Shown: positions 45,521-54,143 of the stretch, piece by piece | Layout of the letters: each line of letters opens with the position of its first letter | How positions within the stretch are numbered: the first letter of the stretch is position 1 | Made by a program: the position numbers and the translations under genes | Origin: Kribbella pratensis | GTDB lineage: Bacteria; Actinomycetota; Actinomycetes; Propionibacteriales; Kribbellaceae | Direction of reading: 5' to 3' | DNA: 64,000 nt | Assembly: GCF_004366075.1 (NCBI RefSeq) | Contig: NZ_SODU01000002.1 | Location: 434,001 to 498,000 of the forward strand | Notes under the pieces: model-generated | Database searches by the model: none | The model's input: only the letters and a program-made list of their open reading frames with translations | What the model was told of the DNA's origin: nothing

Positions 45521-46135
45521 ATGTACGTTCCTGCGCACTTCGCCCCTGACGACGAGGCCGTTCTGGAGTTGCTGGCCCACCACGGGGCGGCGGATCTGGT
45601 GACGATGACGCCCGACGGGTTGACGGCGACGATGCTCCCGTTCATCCACGATCGCGAGCGGAACGTGCTGCTCGGGCACCTGGCGCGGAACAACGAGCAC
45701 TGGCGCCTGCCCGTGATCGGCGATGCGCTGGTGATCATGCGCGGGCCGGACGCCTACGTCTCCCCGACCTGGTACGCCTCCAAGCGCGACCACGGCCGCG
45801 TGGTCCCGACCTGGAACTACATCACCGCCCACTTGCACGGAACGATGACCGTGTACGACGACCCTGCCTGGGTGGAGAACGTCGTACGGCGTTTGTCGGA
45901 CCATCACGAGGCGGGCCGGGCGGAGCCGTGGTCGGTGGACGATGCGCCGGCGAAGTACGTCAGCGGGCAACTGCGGGCGATCGTCGGCGTCGAGATCGGG
46001 ATCAAGCGGATCGAGGCCAAGTTCAAGCTCAGCCAGAACCGTCCGTCCGCGGACGTCGACGGCGTGATCGACGGTCTCCGGGCCGATGGCGACGACCGGT
46101 CCGCCGCAGCAGTCGCCCAGCACCGCCGCGCTTGA
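45521..46135 (+). CDS. PaiB-family FMN-binding regulator/enzyme
   Basis: A 204-residue split-barrel flavin-binding protein of the PaiB family: MYVPAHFAP, GHLARNNEHWRLP, YVSPTWYASKRDHGRVVPTW, and IEAKFKLSQNRP near the end. Bacillus PaiB affects sporulation and protease genes, but the fold is flavoenzyme-like and the actinobacterial role is not known. Confidence 0.9.
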   Translation: MYVPAHFAPDDEAVLELLAHHGAADLVTMTPDGLTATMLPFIHDRERNVLLGHLARNNEHWRLPVIGDALVIMRGPDAYVSPTWYASKRDHGRVVPTWNYITAHLHGTMTVYDDPAWVENVVRRLSDHHEAGRAEPWSVDDAPAKYVSGQLRAIVGVEIGIKRIEAKFKLSQNRPSADVDGVIDGLRADGDDRSAAAVAQHRRA

Positions 46136-46169
46136 CCTTGACCTGAAGGGCAAGGCTTACGATCCCGTC

Positions 46170-46808
46170 ATGTCTGGAATTGTCGTGGTGGGAGTAGGGC
46201 CTGGGATCGGGCTCGCGGTGGCGCGCCGGTTCGTCCGGGAGGGGATGAGCGCCGGGCTGATCGCGCGCTCGGAGGCGACGGTGAAGGCTGCGGCCGAAGA
46301 GCTCGGGAGTGCCGAGGTACTGCCGATCACGGCCGATGTGACCGACGAAGCCGGCCTCCGTACCGCGCTCGATCAGGTGGTCGAGGCGTACGGCGTACCC
46401 GAGGTGGTCGTCTACAACGCCGCACTGATCCAGCCGGACCGGATCGGCGAGCTCACCGCGCAGCAGCATCTCGACGCCTTGTCGGTGAACGTGGTCGGCG
46501 CGATCACCACCGCGGCGCAGCTCGTGCCCGCGATGGCCGAGCGCGGCAGCGGGTCGTTCCTGATCACCGGCGGCATGCCGCTGCCGAAGCCCGACTACGC
46601 GAGCCTCTCCCTCGGCAAGGCCGGCGTCCGCGCGGTCGTCACCCTCCTCCACCAGCAGTACGGCGCGGCCGGCGTCCATGCCGCGAGCGTCACCGTCAGC
46701 GGCGGAGTCTCCCCCGGCAGCGGCTGGGACCCGGACGACATCGCGAACCACTACTGGCGCCTGCACACCCAGACTCCGGCGGAATGGATCCACGAGATCG
46801 TCATCTGA
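46170..46808 (+). CDS. SDR-family oxidoreductase
   Basis: A 212-residue Rossmann protein: VVVGVGPGIGLAVARRFV (GxGxGIG-type), VTDEAGLRTALDQ, VVVYNAALI in place of NNAG, and active-site-like region GSFLITGGMPLPKPDYASLS with Lys in LGKAGVRAVV. The classical Tyr-x-x-x-Lys is altered, so it is an atypical SDR. The start follows the PaiB stop by 34 bases. Confidence 0.85.
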   Translation: MSGIVVVGVGPGIGLAVARRFVREGMSAGLIARSEATVKAAAEELGSAEVLPITADVTDEAGLRTALDQVVEAYGVPEVVVYNAALIQPDRIGELTAQQHLDALSVNVVGAITTAAQLVPAMAERGSGSFLITGGMPLPKPDYASLSLGKAGVRAVVTLLHQQYGAAGVHAASVTVSGGVSPGSGWDPDDIANHYWRLHTQTPAEWIHEIVI

Positions 46809-46819
46809 CCCCTTGTCGT

Positions 46820-46832
46820 ATTGTTGAACAAT
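46820..46832. promoter_or_regulatory. GntR-like operator upstream of the hydro-lyase gene
   Basis: ATTGTTGAACAAT, a perfect 13-bp dyad containing TTGT-N3-ACAA as in many GntR/FadR sites, 32 bases before the start codon. AT-rich against the surroundings. No regulator gene is adjacent. Confidence 0.5.
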
Positions 46833-46864
46833 CTCTACCGTGAGATCACCCGAGAGGGGGTCTC

Positions 46865-47647
46865 ATGACGACGACTGCAACGCTCAGTCCGGCCCAGGCA
46901 CGGTCGCTGTTCCGGGACGACTACAGCGGACCGACCACCGGTTGGGCCGGCGGGTACACGCAGACCAACCTGATCGCAGTCCCCGCGGACTGGGCGTACG
47001 ACGTGTTGCTCTTCTGCACCCGCAACCCGCAGGCCTGCCCGGTGCTCGACGTGAGTGATCCGGGCGACCCGACGACGCGGCTTGCTCGGGGCGCGGACCT
47101 CCGGACCGATCTTCCGCAGTACCGGATCTGGCAGGACGGCGAGTTGGTGGCCGAGGTGGCGGATGCGACCGAGGTGTGGCGTGACGACCTGGTCGCGTTC
47201 TCGCTCGGGTGCAGTTTCACGTTCGAGTCTGCGCTGGCGGCTGAGGGAGTTCCGCTGCGGCACGTCGATCAAGGGCGGAACGTGGCGATGTACGTGACCG
47301 ATCGCGACTGCGAGCCGGCCGGGCGGTTGCACGGTCCGCTGGTGGTGTCGATGCGCCAGATTCCGGCGGACCGGGTCGACGACGCCGTACGGATCACGCG
47401 AGCGATGCCGGCCGTGCACGGCGGGCCGGTGCACATCGGGGACCCGAGCGGGTTGGGGATCACCGACCTCGCGCGGCCGGACTTCGGCGATCCGGTCGAC
47501 GCGGCCGACGGCGACGTACCGGTGTTCTGGGCGTGCGGTGTGACTCCGCAGGCGGCACTGATGGCGTCCCGGCCGCCGTACGCGATCACGCACTCGCCCG
47601 GCTACATGTTCATCACCGACCGCCGCGACAGTGACTATCGCGTTTAG
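46865..47647 (+). CDS. Putative hydro-lyase (DUF1445, YcsI/D-glutamate cyclase-like)
   Basis: A 260-residue DUF1445 protein: [90 protein letters not shown] and a late [11 protein letters not shown]. Mitochondrial relatives are D-glutamate cyclases; bacterial ones are annotated as hydro-lyases. It overlaps the convergent response-regulator gene by 4 bp. Confidence 0.9.
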   Translation: MTTTATLSPAQARSLFRDDYSGPTTGWAGGYTQTNLIAVPADWAYDVLLFCTRNPQACPVLDVSDPGDPTTRLARGADLRTDLPQYRIWQDGELVAEVADATEVWRDDLVAFSLGCSFTFESALAAEGVPLRHVDQGRNVAMYVTDRDCEPAGRLHGPLVVSMRQIPADRVDDAVRITRAMPAVHGGPVHIGDPSGLGITDLARPDFGDPVDAADGDVPVFWACGVTPQAALMASRPPYAITHSPGYMFITDRRDSDYRV

Positions 47648-48264
47648 AGCAGCTTGCGCCTGAAGCCCTCGGCAACGGCGGCGGCGCGGTCGGAGACGTC
47701 GAGTTTGGCGTAGATGTTGAGCAGGTGGGTCTTGACCGTCGCCTCGCTGATGAACAGGTGGCGGGCGGCCTCGCGGTTGGTGTTGCCAGCAGCAACCAAC
47801 TGCAGGACCTCGAGTTCGCGTGGGCTGAGGAGGTCGGCGGCCGGCGGGGTACGGACATGGTTCATCAGCGTGCCGGCGACCGAGGGAGCCAGGACCGTCT
47901 GGCCGTCCGCGGCGGCCCGAACGGCGCGCAGCAGCTCGTCGCGCGGCGCGTCCTTGAGCAGGTACCCGGTGGCGCCGGCCTCGATCGCGGGTACGACGTA
48001 CCCGTCCGTGTCGTACGTCGTCAGCACGAGGACTCGTGCCCGTACGCCGCGATCGGCCAGCTGACCGATCGCCGCGACGCCGTCGACGCCGGGCATCTGC
48101 AGGTCCATCAGGATCACGTCCGGCCGCAGCGCCTCGGCCAGCCGGATCGCCTCGGCCCCGTCGCCTGCCTCGCCGACCACCTCGAAGTCGGGATCGGCTG
48201 CGAACATCCCGCTCAGCCCGTCGCGGACGATCGGATGGTCGTCGGCGATCACCAACCGGATCAT
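47644..48264 (-). CDS. NarL/FixJ-type response regulator
   Basis: A 206-residue regulator: receiver with acidic pocket (VIADDHPIV), phospho-acceptor Asp in [13 protein letters not shown], Thr in [10 protein letters not shown] and Lys in YLLKDAP; then a LuxR helix-turn-helix ([35 protein letters not shown]). The ATG overlaps the kinase stop codon (ATGA). Confidence 0.95.
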   Translation of the reverse strand: MIRLVIADDHPIVRDGLSGMFAADPDFEVVGEAGDGAEAIRLAEALRPDVILMDLQMPGVDGVAAIGQLADRGVRARVLVLTTYDTDGYVVPAIEAGATGYLLKDAPRDELLRAVRAAADGQTVLAPSVAGTLMNHVRTPPAADLLSPRELEVLQLVAAGNTNREAARHLFISEATVKTHLLNIYAKLDVSDRAAAVAEGFRRKLL

Positions 48265-49478
48265 GCCGGCCGTCCCGTCAGCGGCAACGTCGCGGAGATT
48301 GCCGTACCGAAGCCGGGCTCGGACTCGATCTCGAGCGTTCCGTCCATCGCTTCGACCCGCTGCCGCATCGCGACCAGTCCAAACCCGCCTGCCTCCGAGG
48401 AGGAGATCCGGGCCGGATCGAAGCCGGCACCGTCGTCCCGGACGTCCAGCGCGACCTTCTTCTCCATGTAGGACAGCGTCACACCCACCCGGGACGCCTG
48501 CGCGTACTTCGCCACGTTCGCCAACGCCTCCTGAGTTGCCCGCAGCAGAGTTGATTCCGCCTCGGGTGTCATCACCCGCGGCGTGCCGGTAGTGGTCAGC
48601 CGTACGTCGACTCCGTGCACCGCCGACCAGCGCCGTACGACGTCTGCGATCGCCCCGCTCAACGTCGCCGACTGCAGCGGTTGTGGACGGAGCGCGTGCA
48701 CCGAGCGGCGTGCCTCGGTCAGACTCTCGCGCGCCAGCCCGACCGCGGTCGACACGTGCCGGCGCCAATCGGAGCCGTTCTCGGCGGCCTGGAGTTGGGT
48801 GACGATCCCGGTCAGTCCCTGCGCGAGGGTGTCGTGGATTTCGCGGGCCATCCGCTGCCGCTCGTCGATCACGCCGGCTTCGCGGGCCTGGGTCAGTAAC
48901 TGCTCGTGCAGGATCGCGTTCTCCGCGAGGCTGGCCTCGAGCCGGCGGTTGGTCTCGGTGAGCGCGTCCACGGCGTCCTTGCGCTGCTGACTCAGCACCT
49001 CGGCGCGCCTGCCGAGCCAGGCCGCCAGGCACATCCCGATCACGTTCACCCCGATCACCGCGCCCGAGCCGAGAACCCCGACCACGTCGGTCTTCGGAAT
49101 GTCGTACGACTGCGCGACGCCGGCAAGCACCGCGACCGCCCCGACACCGAGCAGTTCACCGGGCCACGGCAGCAGAATGAACGTGTAGAAGTAGCCGGCC
49201 GGAGTGAGGAAGCCGAACCACGGATCCCGCACCACCAGGACCGCGAGCAGCACCACGAAGCCGGTCACGAAGATCGCCATCGCGCCGACCTCGGTCCGGT
49301 GGGCCGGGCGAAGCGTGAACATGCCGAGGATCCACAGCGCGACCAGTGCGCACAGCATCAGGTCGACGGTCAGTGACCCGGGCTGGTCGCGCTTGATCAG
49401 GATCGTGACGGCGGCGAGGCACGCGAGCAGCACATACGGCACCACGGTCAACCGCAGCGGCCAGACCTGCTCACTCAT
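48261..49478 (-). CDS. Sensor histidine kinase (HisKA_3 type)
   Basis: A 405-residue kinase with about six N-terminal membrane helices and no large sensor domain, a coiled coil, the H-box RQRMAREIHDTLAQGLTGIV, and an HATPase with N-box ATQEALANVAKYAQAS and DDGAGFDPARI. This Nar/Des-like topology often senses membrane state. It is co-translated with the response regulator. Confidence 0.93.
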   Translation of the reverse strand: MSEQVWPLRLTVVPYVLLACLAAVTILIKRDQPGSLTVDLMLCALVALWILGMFTLRPAHRTEVGAMAIFVTGFVVLLAVLVVRDPWFGFLTPAGYFYTFILLPWPGELLGVGAVAVLAGVAQSYDIPKTDVVGVLGSGAVIGVNVIGMCLAAWLGRRAEVLSQQRKDAVDALTETNRRLEASLAENAILHEQLLTQAREAGVIDERQRMAREIHDTLAQGLTGIVTQLQAAENGSDWRRHVSTAVGLARESLTEARRSVHALRPQPLQSATLSGAIADVVRRWSAVHGVDVRLTTTGTPRVMTPEAESTLLRATQEALANVAKYAQASRVGVTLSYMEKKVALDVRDDGAGFDPARISSSEAGGFGLVAMRQRVEAMDGTLEIESEPGFGTAISATLPLTGRPA

Positions 49479-49479
49479 G

Positions 49480-49893
49480 TCACCCAGTGAACACCGAGCG
49501 AAGGTGCTTGCTGTTCACCTGCAGCGTGACCCCCAGAAGCAGCAGGCCGCAGACAGCCTGCTCGCCCTTCATCCACAGCGGGAAGGTGCCCGGCAGCGCG
49601 ATGATCACCACGATCGCGACCAGCATGACCGCCGAGACGATCCGGAGCCGGAGGTAGCCCCTTCGCGAACCCCTGGCCGCGCTACGGGCGAACAGGACGG
49701 TCAGCAGGGCGCTCGCGACCACGATCGTCCCGCGGACCCAGACCGCATCGTTCACCACGGTTGCATGGTGGCGCAGGGCAACGATGGCGACGAGTGTGAG
49801 CACGCTGATCGCGAGATAACCGCCGGTCAGCAATTGCACGCTCCGCAACGCGGCCGTACTTCGCGGGTGTTCGACATTCACCGGAGGAGTCAT
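49480..49893 (-). CDS. Four-helix membrane protein upstream of the kinase
   Basis: A 137-residue protein with four predicted helices (GGYLAISVLTLVAIVALR, GTIVVASALLTVLFA, IVSAVMLVAIVVIIALPG, AVCGLLLLGVTLQV). No family recognised. Its stop codon is one base from the kinase start, so it is probably an accessory or sensor part of the two-component system. Confidence 0.75.
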   Translation of the reverse strand: MTPPVNVEHPRSTAALRSVQLLTGGYLAISVLTLVAIVALRHHATVVNDAVWVRGTIVVASALLTVLFARSAARGSRRGYLRLRIVSAVMLVAIVVIIALPGTFPLWMKGEQAVCGLLLLGVTLQVNSKHLRSVFTG

Positions 49894-49951
49894 GTGTCGA
49901 CTGTCTCGTCGGGGGTCGGGTGGGCGCATCGTCCACTCGGCCCCACTCAGC

Positions 49952-50791
49952 TCAACCGATCGGTGGATCCGTTCGGTTGCGCCAGCGGAAGTCGCAGACG
50001 ACGGCACGGTGGTCGGACGGATAGGTGCCGTCGACGGCGTCACCCGCGATGACGGCCGACTCGACGTTGACCAGCTGATCCTCGTGGCCCGGGCGGTAGA
50101 AGATGTGGTCGATCCGCTGATCGACCAGTTCCGGACCGGCCTCGAGCGGCGCGGACGGATGCGTCGACGGCAGCGTGACCGCATCGGACGCACCGTTGCC
50201 CGACGTCCAGGCGTCGATCAGTACCTCGCGCAGTGGACGCAGTACGGCGCTGTCCGCCGCCGCGTTCAGATCGCCCATCACCAGGGACGGGCACGGCCCG
50301 TCGGCGGCTGGATCGGTACCGAGGTCGGCGAGCAGCGCGGCCTGGGCGAGCCGGTCGTCGCTGAAGGTCGTCGCATGCTCCAGGCACGCCACCACGATCG
50401 GCAGCGGACCGGCCGGATGAGCGACCCGGGCACGCAGGGCGACCGGATCCCAGGACCGATGGCGGGCCGGCATCGGGATCGCCTCGTGCTCGACGATCGG
50501 CCACCGACTCAGCAGCGCGATCCCGAGTTCTACGCCGTCGTGATCGGGCGTCAGCACCGGCTCGGGGGTCCGCGGGTACGACGGCGACGCGAAGACCGCG
50601 TGGAACCCGAGCGCATCGGCGAACTCGTCCGCCTGCGTCGTGCCGTCGGCGCCCCACACCTCCTGCAGCGCGATCACGTCCGGAGTGAACCGCTCGATCG
50701 TCGCGAGGATCCCGGGCTGCCGTTCCCGCCAGCGTGGCCCGAATCGCCACCAGATGTTCCAGGTCATCGCACGAAGTTGCGGGTCAGCCAC
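49952..50791 (-). CDS. Endonuclease/exonuclease/phosphatase-family hydrolase
   Basis: A 279-residue EEP-fold protein with all the metal and catalytic motifs: AMTWNIWWRFG, DVIALQEVW, LVMGDLNAAADSAVL, DQRIDHIFYRPG and YPSDHRAVVCDF. Substrates in this fold range from DNA to phosphoinositides and sphingomyelin. No signal peptide is seen from the chosen GTG (AAGGAG five bases upstream). Confidence 0.88.
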   Translation of the reverse strand: MADPQLRAMTWNIWWRFGPRWRERQPGILATIERFTPDVIALQEVWGADGTTQADEFADALGFHAVFASPSYPRTPEPVLTPDHDGVELGIALLSRWPIVEHEAIPMPARHRSWDPVALRARVAHPAGPLPIVVACLEHATTFSDDRLAQAALLADLGTDPAADGPCPSLVMGDLNAAADSAVLRPLREVLIDAWTSGNGASDAVTLPSTHPSAPLEAGPELVDQRIDHIFYRPGHEDQLVNVESAVIAGDAVDGTYPSDHRAVVCDFRWRNRTDPPIG

Positions 50792-51042
50792 GACGTCTCC
50801 TTCCGGCTCGGGGTGCGAACCCCTGGTACCCACCACCGGCAGGCACACGATCGTTGCCCTGAGCACCTTGCTTCCGTGTCAGTTTGTGCACGGACTGTCA
50901 CAGACTGTCACGACGCGTTTACGGCTGCGTGCAGATGTCCGGACAAGGCTGGCGGCGGCGGGAGCGGTCGGCCGATCGTCGATTCAGGAACACGAAGTCC
51001 AGAAGAGTTCGAGTCAGGTCGACCACGGGAGGGTCCGGACAC

Positions 51043-51696
51043 GTGCTCGAGACTTATCGCGGAATCCCACACCTGTCGGACACCTGGCTCGTACTGACCG
51101 GCATGACCCTGCCGGTCGCCCTTTCCTCGCTCCGCCGCCCGGGCGACCTGGTCCCCCGGCTGGCCGCGTTCTGCCTGCCGGCCGCGTTCGCGCTGGTGAT
51201 CGCGGCGACACTCAGCCCGACGACGCATCGCCTCGGTCAGATCGGCGAGTGCGGCACGCACCTGACCACGACCGGCGGACTGACGTCGCTCCAAGGTCTG
51301 CTCAACGTCGTGCTGTTCGTGCCGGCCGCGGTCATGCTCACGCTGGCCAGCGGCCGTCCGGGCGACGGCATCGCCGCCGGGATCGGGATGTCGGCCGCGG
51401 TCGAGGCGGTGCAGGCGCTGCTGCCGCAACTCGGCAGGTCGTGCCAGTTGCACGACCTGATCGCGAATTCGGTCGGCGCCTTCTGCGGAGTCGGCCTGGC
51501 CGCCGGCCTCCAGACGCTGATCCGGAGCCTGGTCGCGCGGCCGGGCTTCCTGGTCGTCAGCCCGGCGGTGGTCGAGCACGCCGCGATGCTCGTCGTACGG
51601 CGGCCGCGGCATCCGGCCCGGCACCGACGCGAGACCCTGGTGTCGGCCGGTCGTCCGGCGAGATATCACAGTACGAACACACAGTTATCCGGATAG
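51043..51696 (+). CDS. VanZ-family membrane protein
   Basis: A 217-residue protein with VanZ-like features: LQGLLNVVLFVPAAVMLTLA, AAVEAVQALLPQLGRSCQLHD then LIANSVGAFCGVGLA. Four or five helices and a basic C-terminal tail. VanZ confers modest teicoplanin resistance in enterococci; most relatives are of unknown role. GGGAGG lies nine bases before the chosen GTG. Confidence 0.82.
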   Translation: MLETYRGIPHLSDTWLVLTGMTLPVALSSLRRPGDLVPRLAAFCLPAAFALVIAATLSPTTHRLGQIGECGTHLTTTGGLTSLQGLLNVVLFVPAAVMLTLASGRPGDGIAAGIGMSAAVEAVQALLPQLGRSCQLHDLIANSVGAFCGVGLAAGLQTLIRSLVARPGFLVVSPAVVEHAAMLVVRRPRHPARHRRETLVSAGRPARYHSTNTQLSG

Positions 51697-51756
51697 TTAT
51701 CCACAGGCTGTGGATAGGACCGTGGATGACCGCCTGACTACCTGGGGATATCCACA
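51697..51756. promoter_or_regulatory. DnaA-box cluster in a convergent gap
   Basis: Three 9-mers with the DnaA-box core: 51,697-51,705 (TTATCCACA, perfect for the E. coli box), 51,709-51,717 (CTATCCACA, minus strand) and 51,748-51,756 (ATATCCACA). The first two form a perfect palindrome TATCCACAG-G-CTGTGGATA (51,698-51,716), which could also act as a terminator stem between the convergent VanZ and pentapeptide genes. No open frame covers it. Confidence 0.65.
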
Positions 51757-51762
51757 GCGAGG

Positions 51763-52374
51763 TCAGGGTCGCACGTCGAGGCCGAGCGTGGCCGCCACGA
51801 CCATCGCCTGGGTGACGTCGATCCGGGCGTCCTTGAGGGTGACGGTCAGCGGATCGAGCGTCGACAGGTCGGAACCGCGCAGATCGGCACCGGTCAGGTC
51901 GGCCTTCTGCAGGGACGCACCGGACAGGTCGAGGTCCCGGAGCACGGCCTTCTGGGCCCGCAGACCGGTCAGATCCGCCTCGCGCATCTTCACCCCGGTG
52001 AACTCGGCGCCCTTGAGATCCGCTCCGGGCAGGCCGGTGAACGACCAGTCGCCGCCGACGACCTTCATCAGGCTGTGGGCGCAGTCGTCGAACAGACTGC
52101 CGACCATCTTGGACCGGGTGAACGTCGTGTCGAACAGCGAACACCGCACGAACGTGCAGTTCACGAACGCGGCGTCGGTGTGCGTCGACGCGTTGAACCG
52201 GACCCCGCGGAACGCGCACTCCTCGAACACCCCGGCGCGGTTCTCCACCTCGGTCAGGTCGGAGTCGATGAACAGCACCCGGCGGTACGTCTGCCCGGAC
52301 GGGTCCTCGTCGTCCCAGTCCCGGATCGTCGACTCGGTCTGCGCCGCCGGACGCCCGCCCCTACGGTCAGCCAT
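51763..52374 (-). CDS. Pentapeptide-repeat protein
   Basis: A 203-residue protein with A(D/N)Lxx-type repeats forming a right-handed beta-helix, for example GADLKGAEFTGVKMREADLT and ASLQKADLTGADLRGSDLS. This resembles Qnr/MfpA-like gyrase-protecting proteins in fold, but similarity of repeats alone does not show that role. GGGAGA precedes the ATG. Confidence 0.88.
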   Translation of the reverse strand: MADRRGGRPAAQTESTIRDWDDEDPSGQTYRRVLFIDSDLTEVENRAGVFEECAFRGVRFNASTHTDAAFVNCTFVRCSLFDTTFTRSKMVGSLFDDCAHSLMKVVGGDWSFTGLPGADLKGAEFTGVKMREADLTGLRAQKAVLRDLDLSGASLQKADLTGADLRGSDLSTLDPLTVTLKDARIDVTQAMVVAATLGLDVRP

Positions 52375-52484
52375 GACTCTCCCTCGCTCGATGAGCCCCC
52401 ACACTGCCACGCCGTGCCGACACTGTGATGCTGACGACGGAGAACGTACGGCGGACCGACAAATAACGGCCGCACGATGGAGGG

Positions 52485-53375
52485 GTGACCGGAACTGAGC
52501 GGGTGATGGTGTTCGGCGCGGGAGGTTTCCTCGGCGCCAGGATCTGCGCGCTGCTCGCCGACCGGGGTATCGAGTACCGCGGACTGAGCCGGACCCGCAG
52601 CGAGCCGTACCGGCGCTGCGACCTGGCCGCGATGCACCCGTACGCGCTGGACACGCAGATCGGAATGTACAAGCCGACCGTGATCGTCAACGCCGTCGGC
52701 GCCACGTTCGGCGAGCCGGCCGATCTGGTCCGGGCGAACGTGATCGCCGTGGAGGCCCTGCTCGGCTCGGTGCGCGACCAGGCCGGCCATGCCCGGTTCG
52801 TCCAGCTCGGCTCCGCGGCGGAGTACGGCGGTGCTCCGCACGGCACCAGCCTGTCCGAGGACAGCGCGCCGCGGCCGCTCGGTCCGTACGGGATCACCAA
52901 GCTGGCCGGGTCCGAGCTCGTGCTGCGGGCGCAGCGAGCCGGCGCGGACGCCGTCGTACTGCGGATCTTCGATGCGATCGGGCCGGGAGCGCCGGACAGT
53001 ACGCTCACCGGGCGGGTGATCCGGGACCTGCGGTCGCGTCAGCTGATCGAGGTCGGGTCGCTGGACGTGTGGCGCGACTTCGTCGACGTACGGGACGTGG
53101 CCGAGGCGGTACTCGCGGTCGCGCTCGCGGACGGGAAGCTGCCGCCGGTGCTGAACGTCGGGACCGGCCGGGCCACGCTCGCGCGGGACATCGCCGGGCA
53201 ACTGTTCGAGCTCAGCGGTCAGCCGGCGACGATCGTCGACGACGCCGAGCAGGAGACCGCGCTCGGCGCGCCGTGGCAGCAGGCCGACCCCACCCTGATC
53301 GGGGACACGCTCGGCTGGTCCCCCAAGGTCGCCCTGGAGCAGTCCCTGGCCGACAGTTGGTCGGAGCCCGTCTAG
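52485..53375 (+). CDS. NAD-dependent epimerase/dehydratase
   Basis: A 296-residue extended SDR: VMVFGAGGFLGARICALL, FVQLGSAAEYG, catalytic PLGPYGITKLAGSELVL (Tyr-x-x-x-Lys), VLRIFDAIGPG, DFVDVRDVAEAVLAVAL and NVGTGRATLA. It probably acts on a nucleotide sugar. The GTG start has GGAGG directly adjacent, so an internal start (ATG seven codons on) is possible. It precedes the PP2C gene by 12 bases. Confidence 0.87.
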   Translation: MTGTERVMVFGAGGFLGARICALLADRGIEYRGLSRTRSEPYRRCDLAAMHPYALDTQIGMYKPTVIVNAVGATFGEPADLVRANVIAVEALLGSVRDQAGHARFVQLGSAAEYGGAPHGTSLSEDSAPRPLGPYGITKLAGSELVLRAQRAGADAVVLRIFDAIGPGAPDSTLTGRVIRDLRSRQLIEVGSLDVWRDFVDVRDVAEAVLAVALADGKLPPVLNVGTGRATLARDIAGQLFELSGQPATIVDDAEQETALGAPWQQADPTLIGDTLGWSPKVALEQSLADSWSEPV

Positions 53376-53387
53376 CACAATCGGCCT

Positions 53388-54143
53388 GTGGAAATCCGAG
53401 CTGTTAGTGAGGCTGCTCCGGATCGGCGACCGCCGGCTGTCAACGAGGACCTCGTCCTGACCGGGCCTGACTTCGCCGTCGTGCTCGACGGTGCCACGGC
53501 TCCGGCGGGCGTCGAGTCCGGCTGCCGGCACGACGTCCCCTGGCTGGTCATGCGGCTCGCCCGCGAACTGGCCCCTCCACTTCTCACCCGATCGCCCACA
53601 CCGCTTCCCGACCTGCTCGCCGAGGCGATCGCCGGCGTCCGCGCGACCCATGCTGATACCTGCGACGTCAGCAACCCAGACAGTCCGTCGTCCACTGTCT
53701 CGATGGTTCGGCTGCACCCGGACCACGTCGAGCATCTCGTCCTGGCCGACTCACCCGTCGTCCTGCGCTCACCGGACGGAAAGATCACTGTCCACAGCGA
53801 CGACCGGATCGAGCGTCTCCCGGAGCGGACCCTCGAGGCCGTACGCCGGTTGCGCAACCAGCCAGGCGGCTTCTGGGCGGCGAGTACCGAGCCCCAAGCG
53901 GCGTACGAGGCAGTGGTCGGGACCACGGACCGGGCCGACATCGACGTGATCGCAATCCTGTCCGACGGCGCGTCCCGCTTCACCGAACGCTACGGGCACC
54001 CGTGGGAAGAACTGCTCGACGTACTCACGACCGACGGCCCGCGACGGCTGATCGACCTGGTGCGGGAACACGACGCCGCGGCGACCACCCCCGGCTGGAA
54101 GCGGTACGACGATGCGAGCGTCGTACTGCTTCAGGGGCCGTAG
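53388..54143 (+). CDS. PP2C-like protein phosphatase family protein
   Basis: A 251-residue protein. The PP2C metal-site motifs are recognisable: NEDLVLTGPDFAVVLDGAT, then LVLADSPVVLRS, DVIAILSDGASRF and a final YDDASVVLL. The fold resembles integrin-linked-type or SpoIIE-like phosphatases; activity is likely but not certain because the first Asp motif is degenerate. It overlaps the convergent DUF4328 gene by 13 bp. Confidence 0.78.
   Translation: MEIRAVSEAAPDRRPPAVNEDLVLTGPDFAVVLDGATAPAGVESGCRHDVPWLVMRLARELAPPLLTRSPTPLPDLLAEAIAGVRATHADTCDVSNPDSPSSTVSMVRLHPDHVEHLVLADSPVVLRSPDGKITVHSDDRIERLPERTLEAVRRLRNQPGGFWAASTEPQAAYEAVVGTTDRADIDVIAILSDGASRFTERYGHPWEELLDVLTTDGPRRLIDLVREHDAAATTPGWKRYDDASVVLLQGP

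Noticed and set aside
51763-52374. Confirmed gyrase-protecting Qnr/MfpA protein
   Set aside because: Pentapeptide repeats alone do not establish this; distance from gyrase genes and lack of recognised Qnr loops leave it open.
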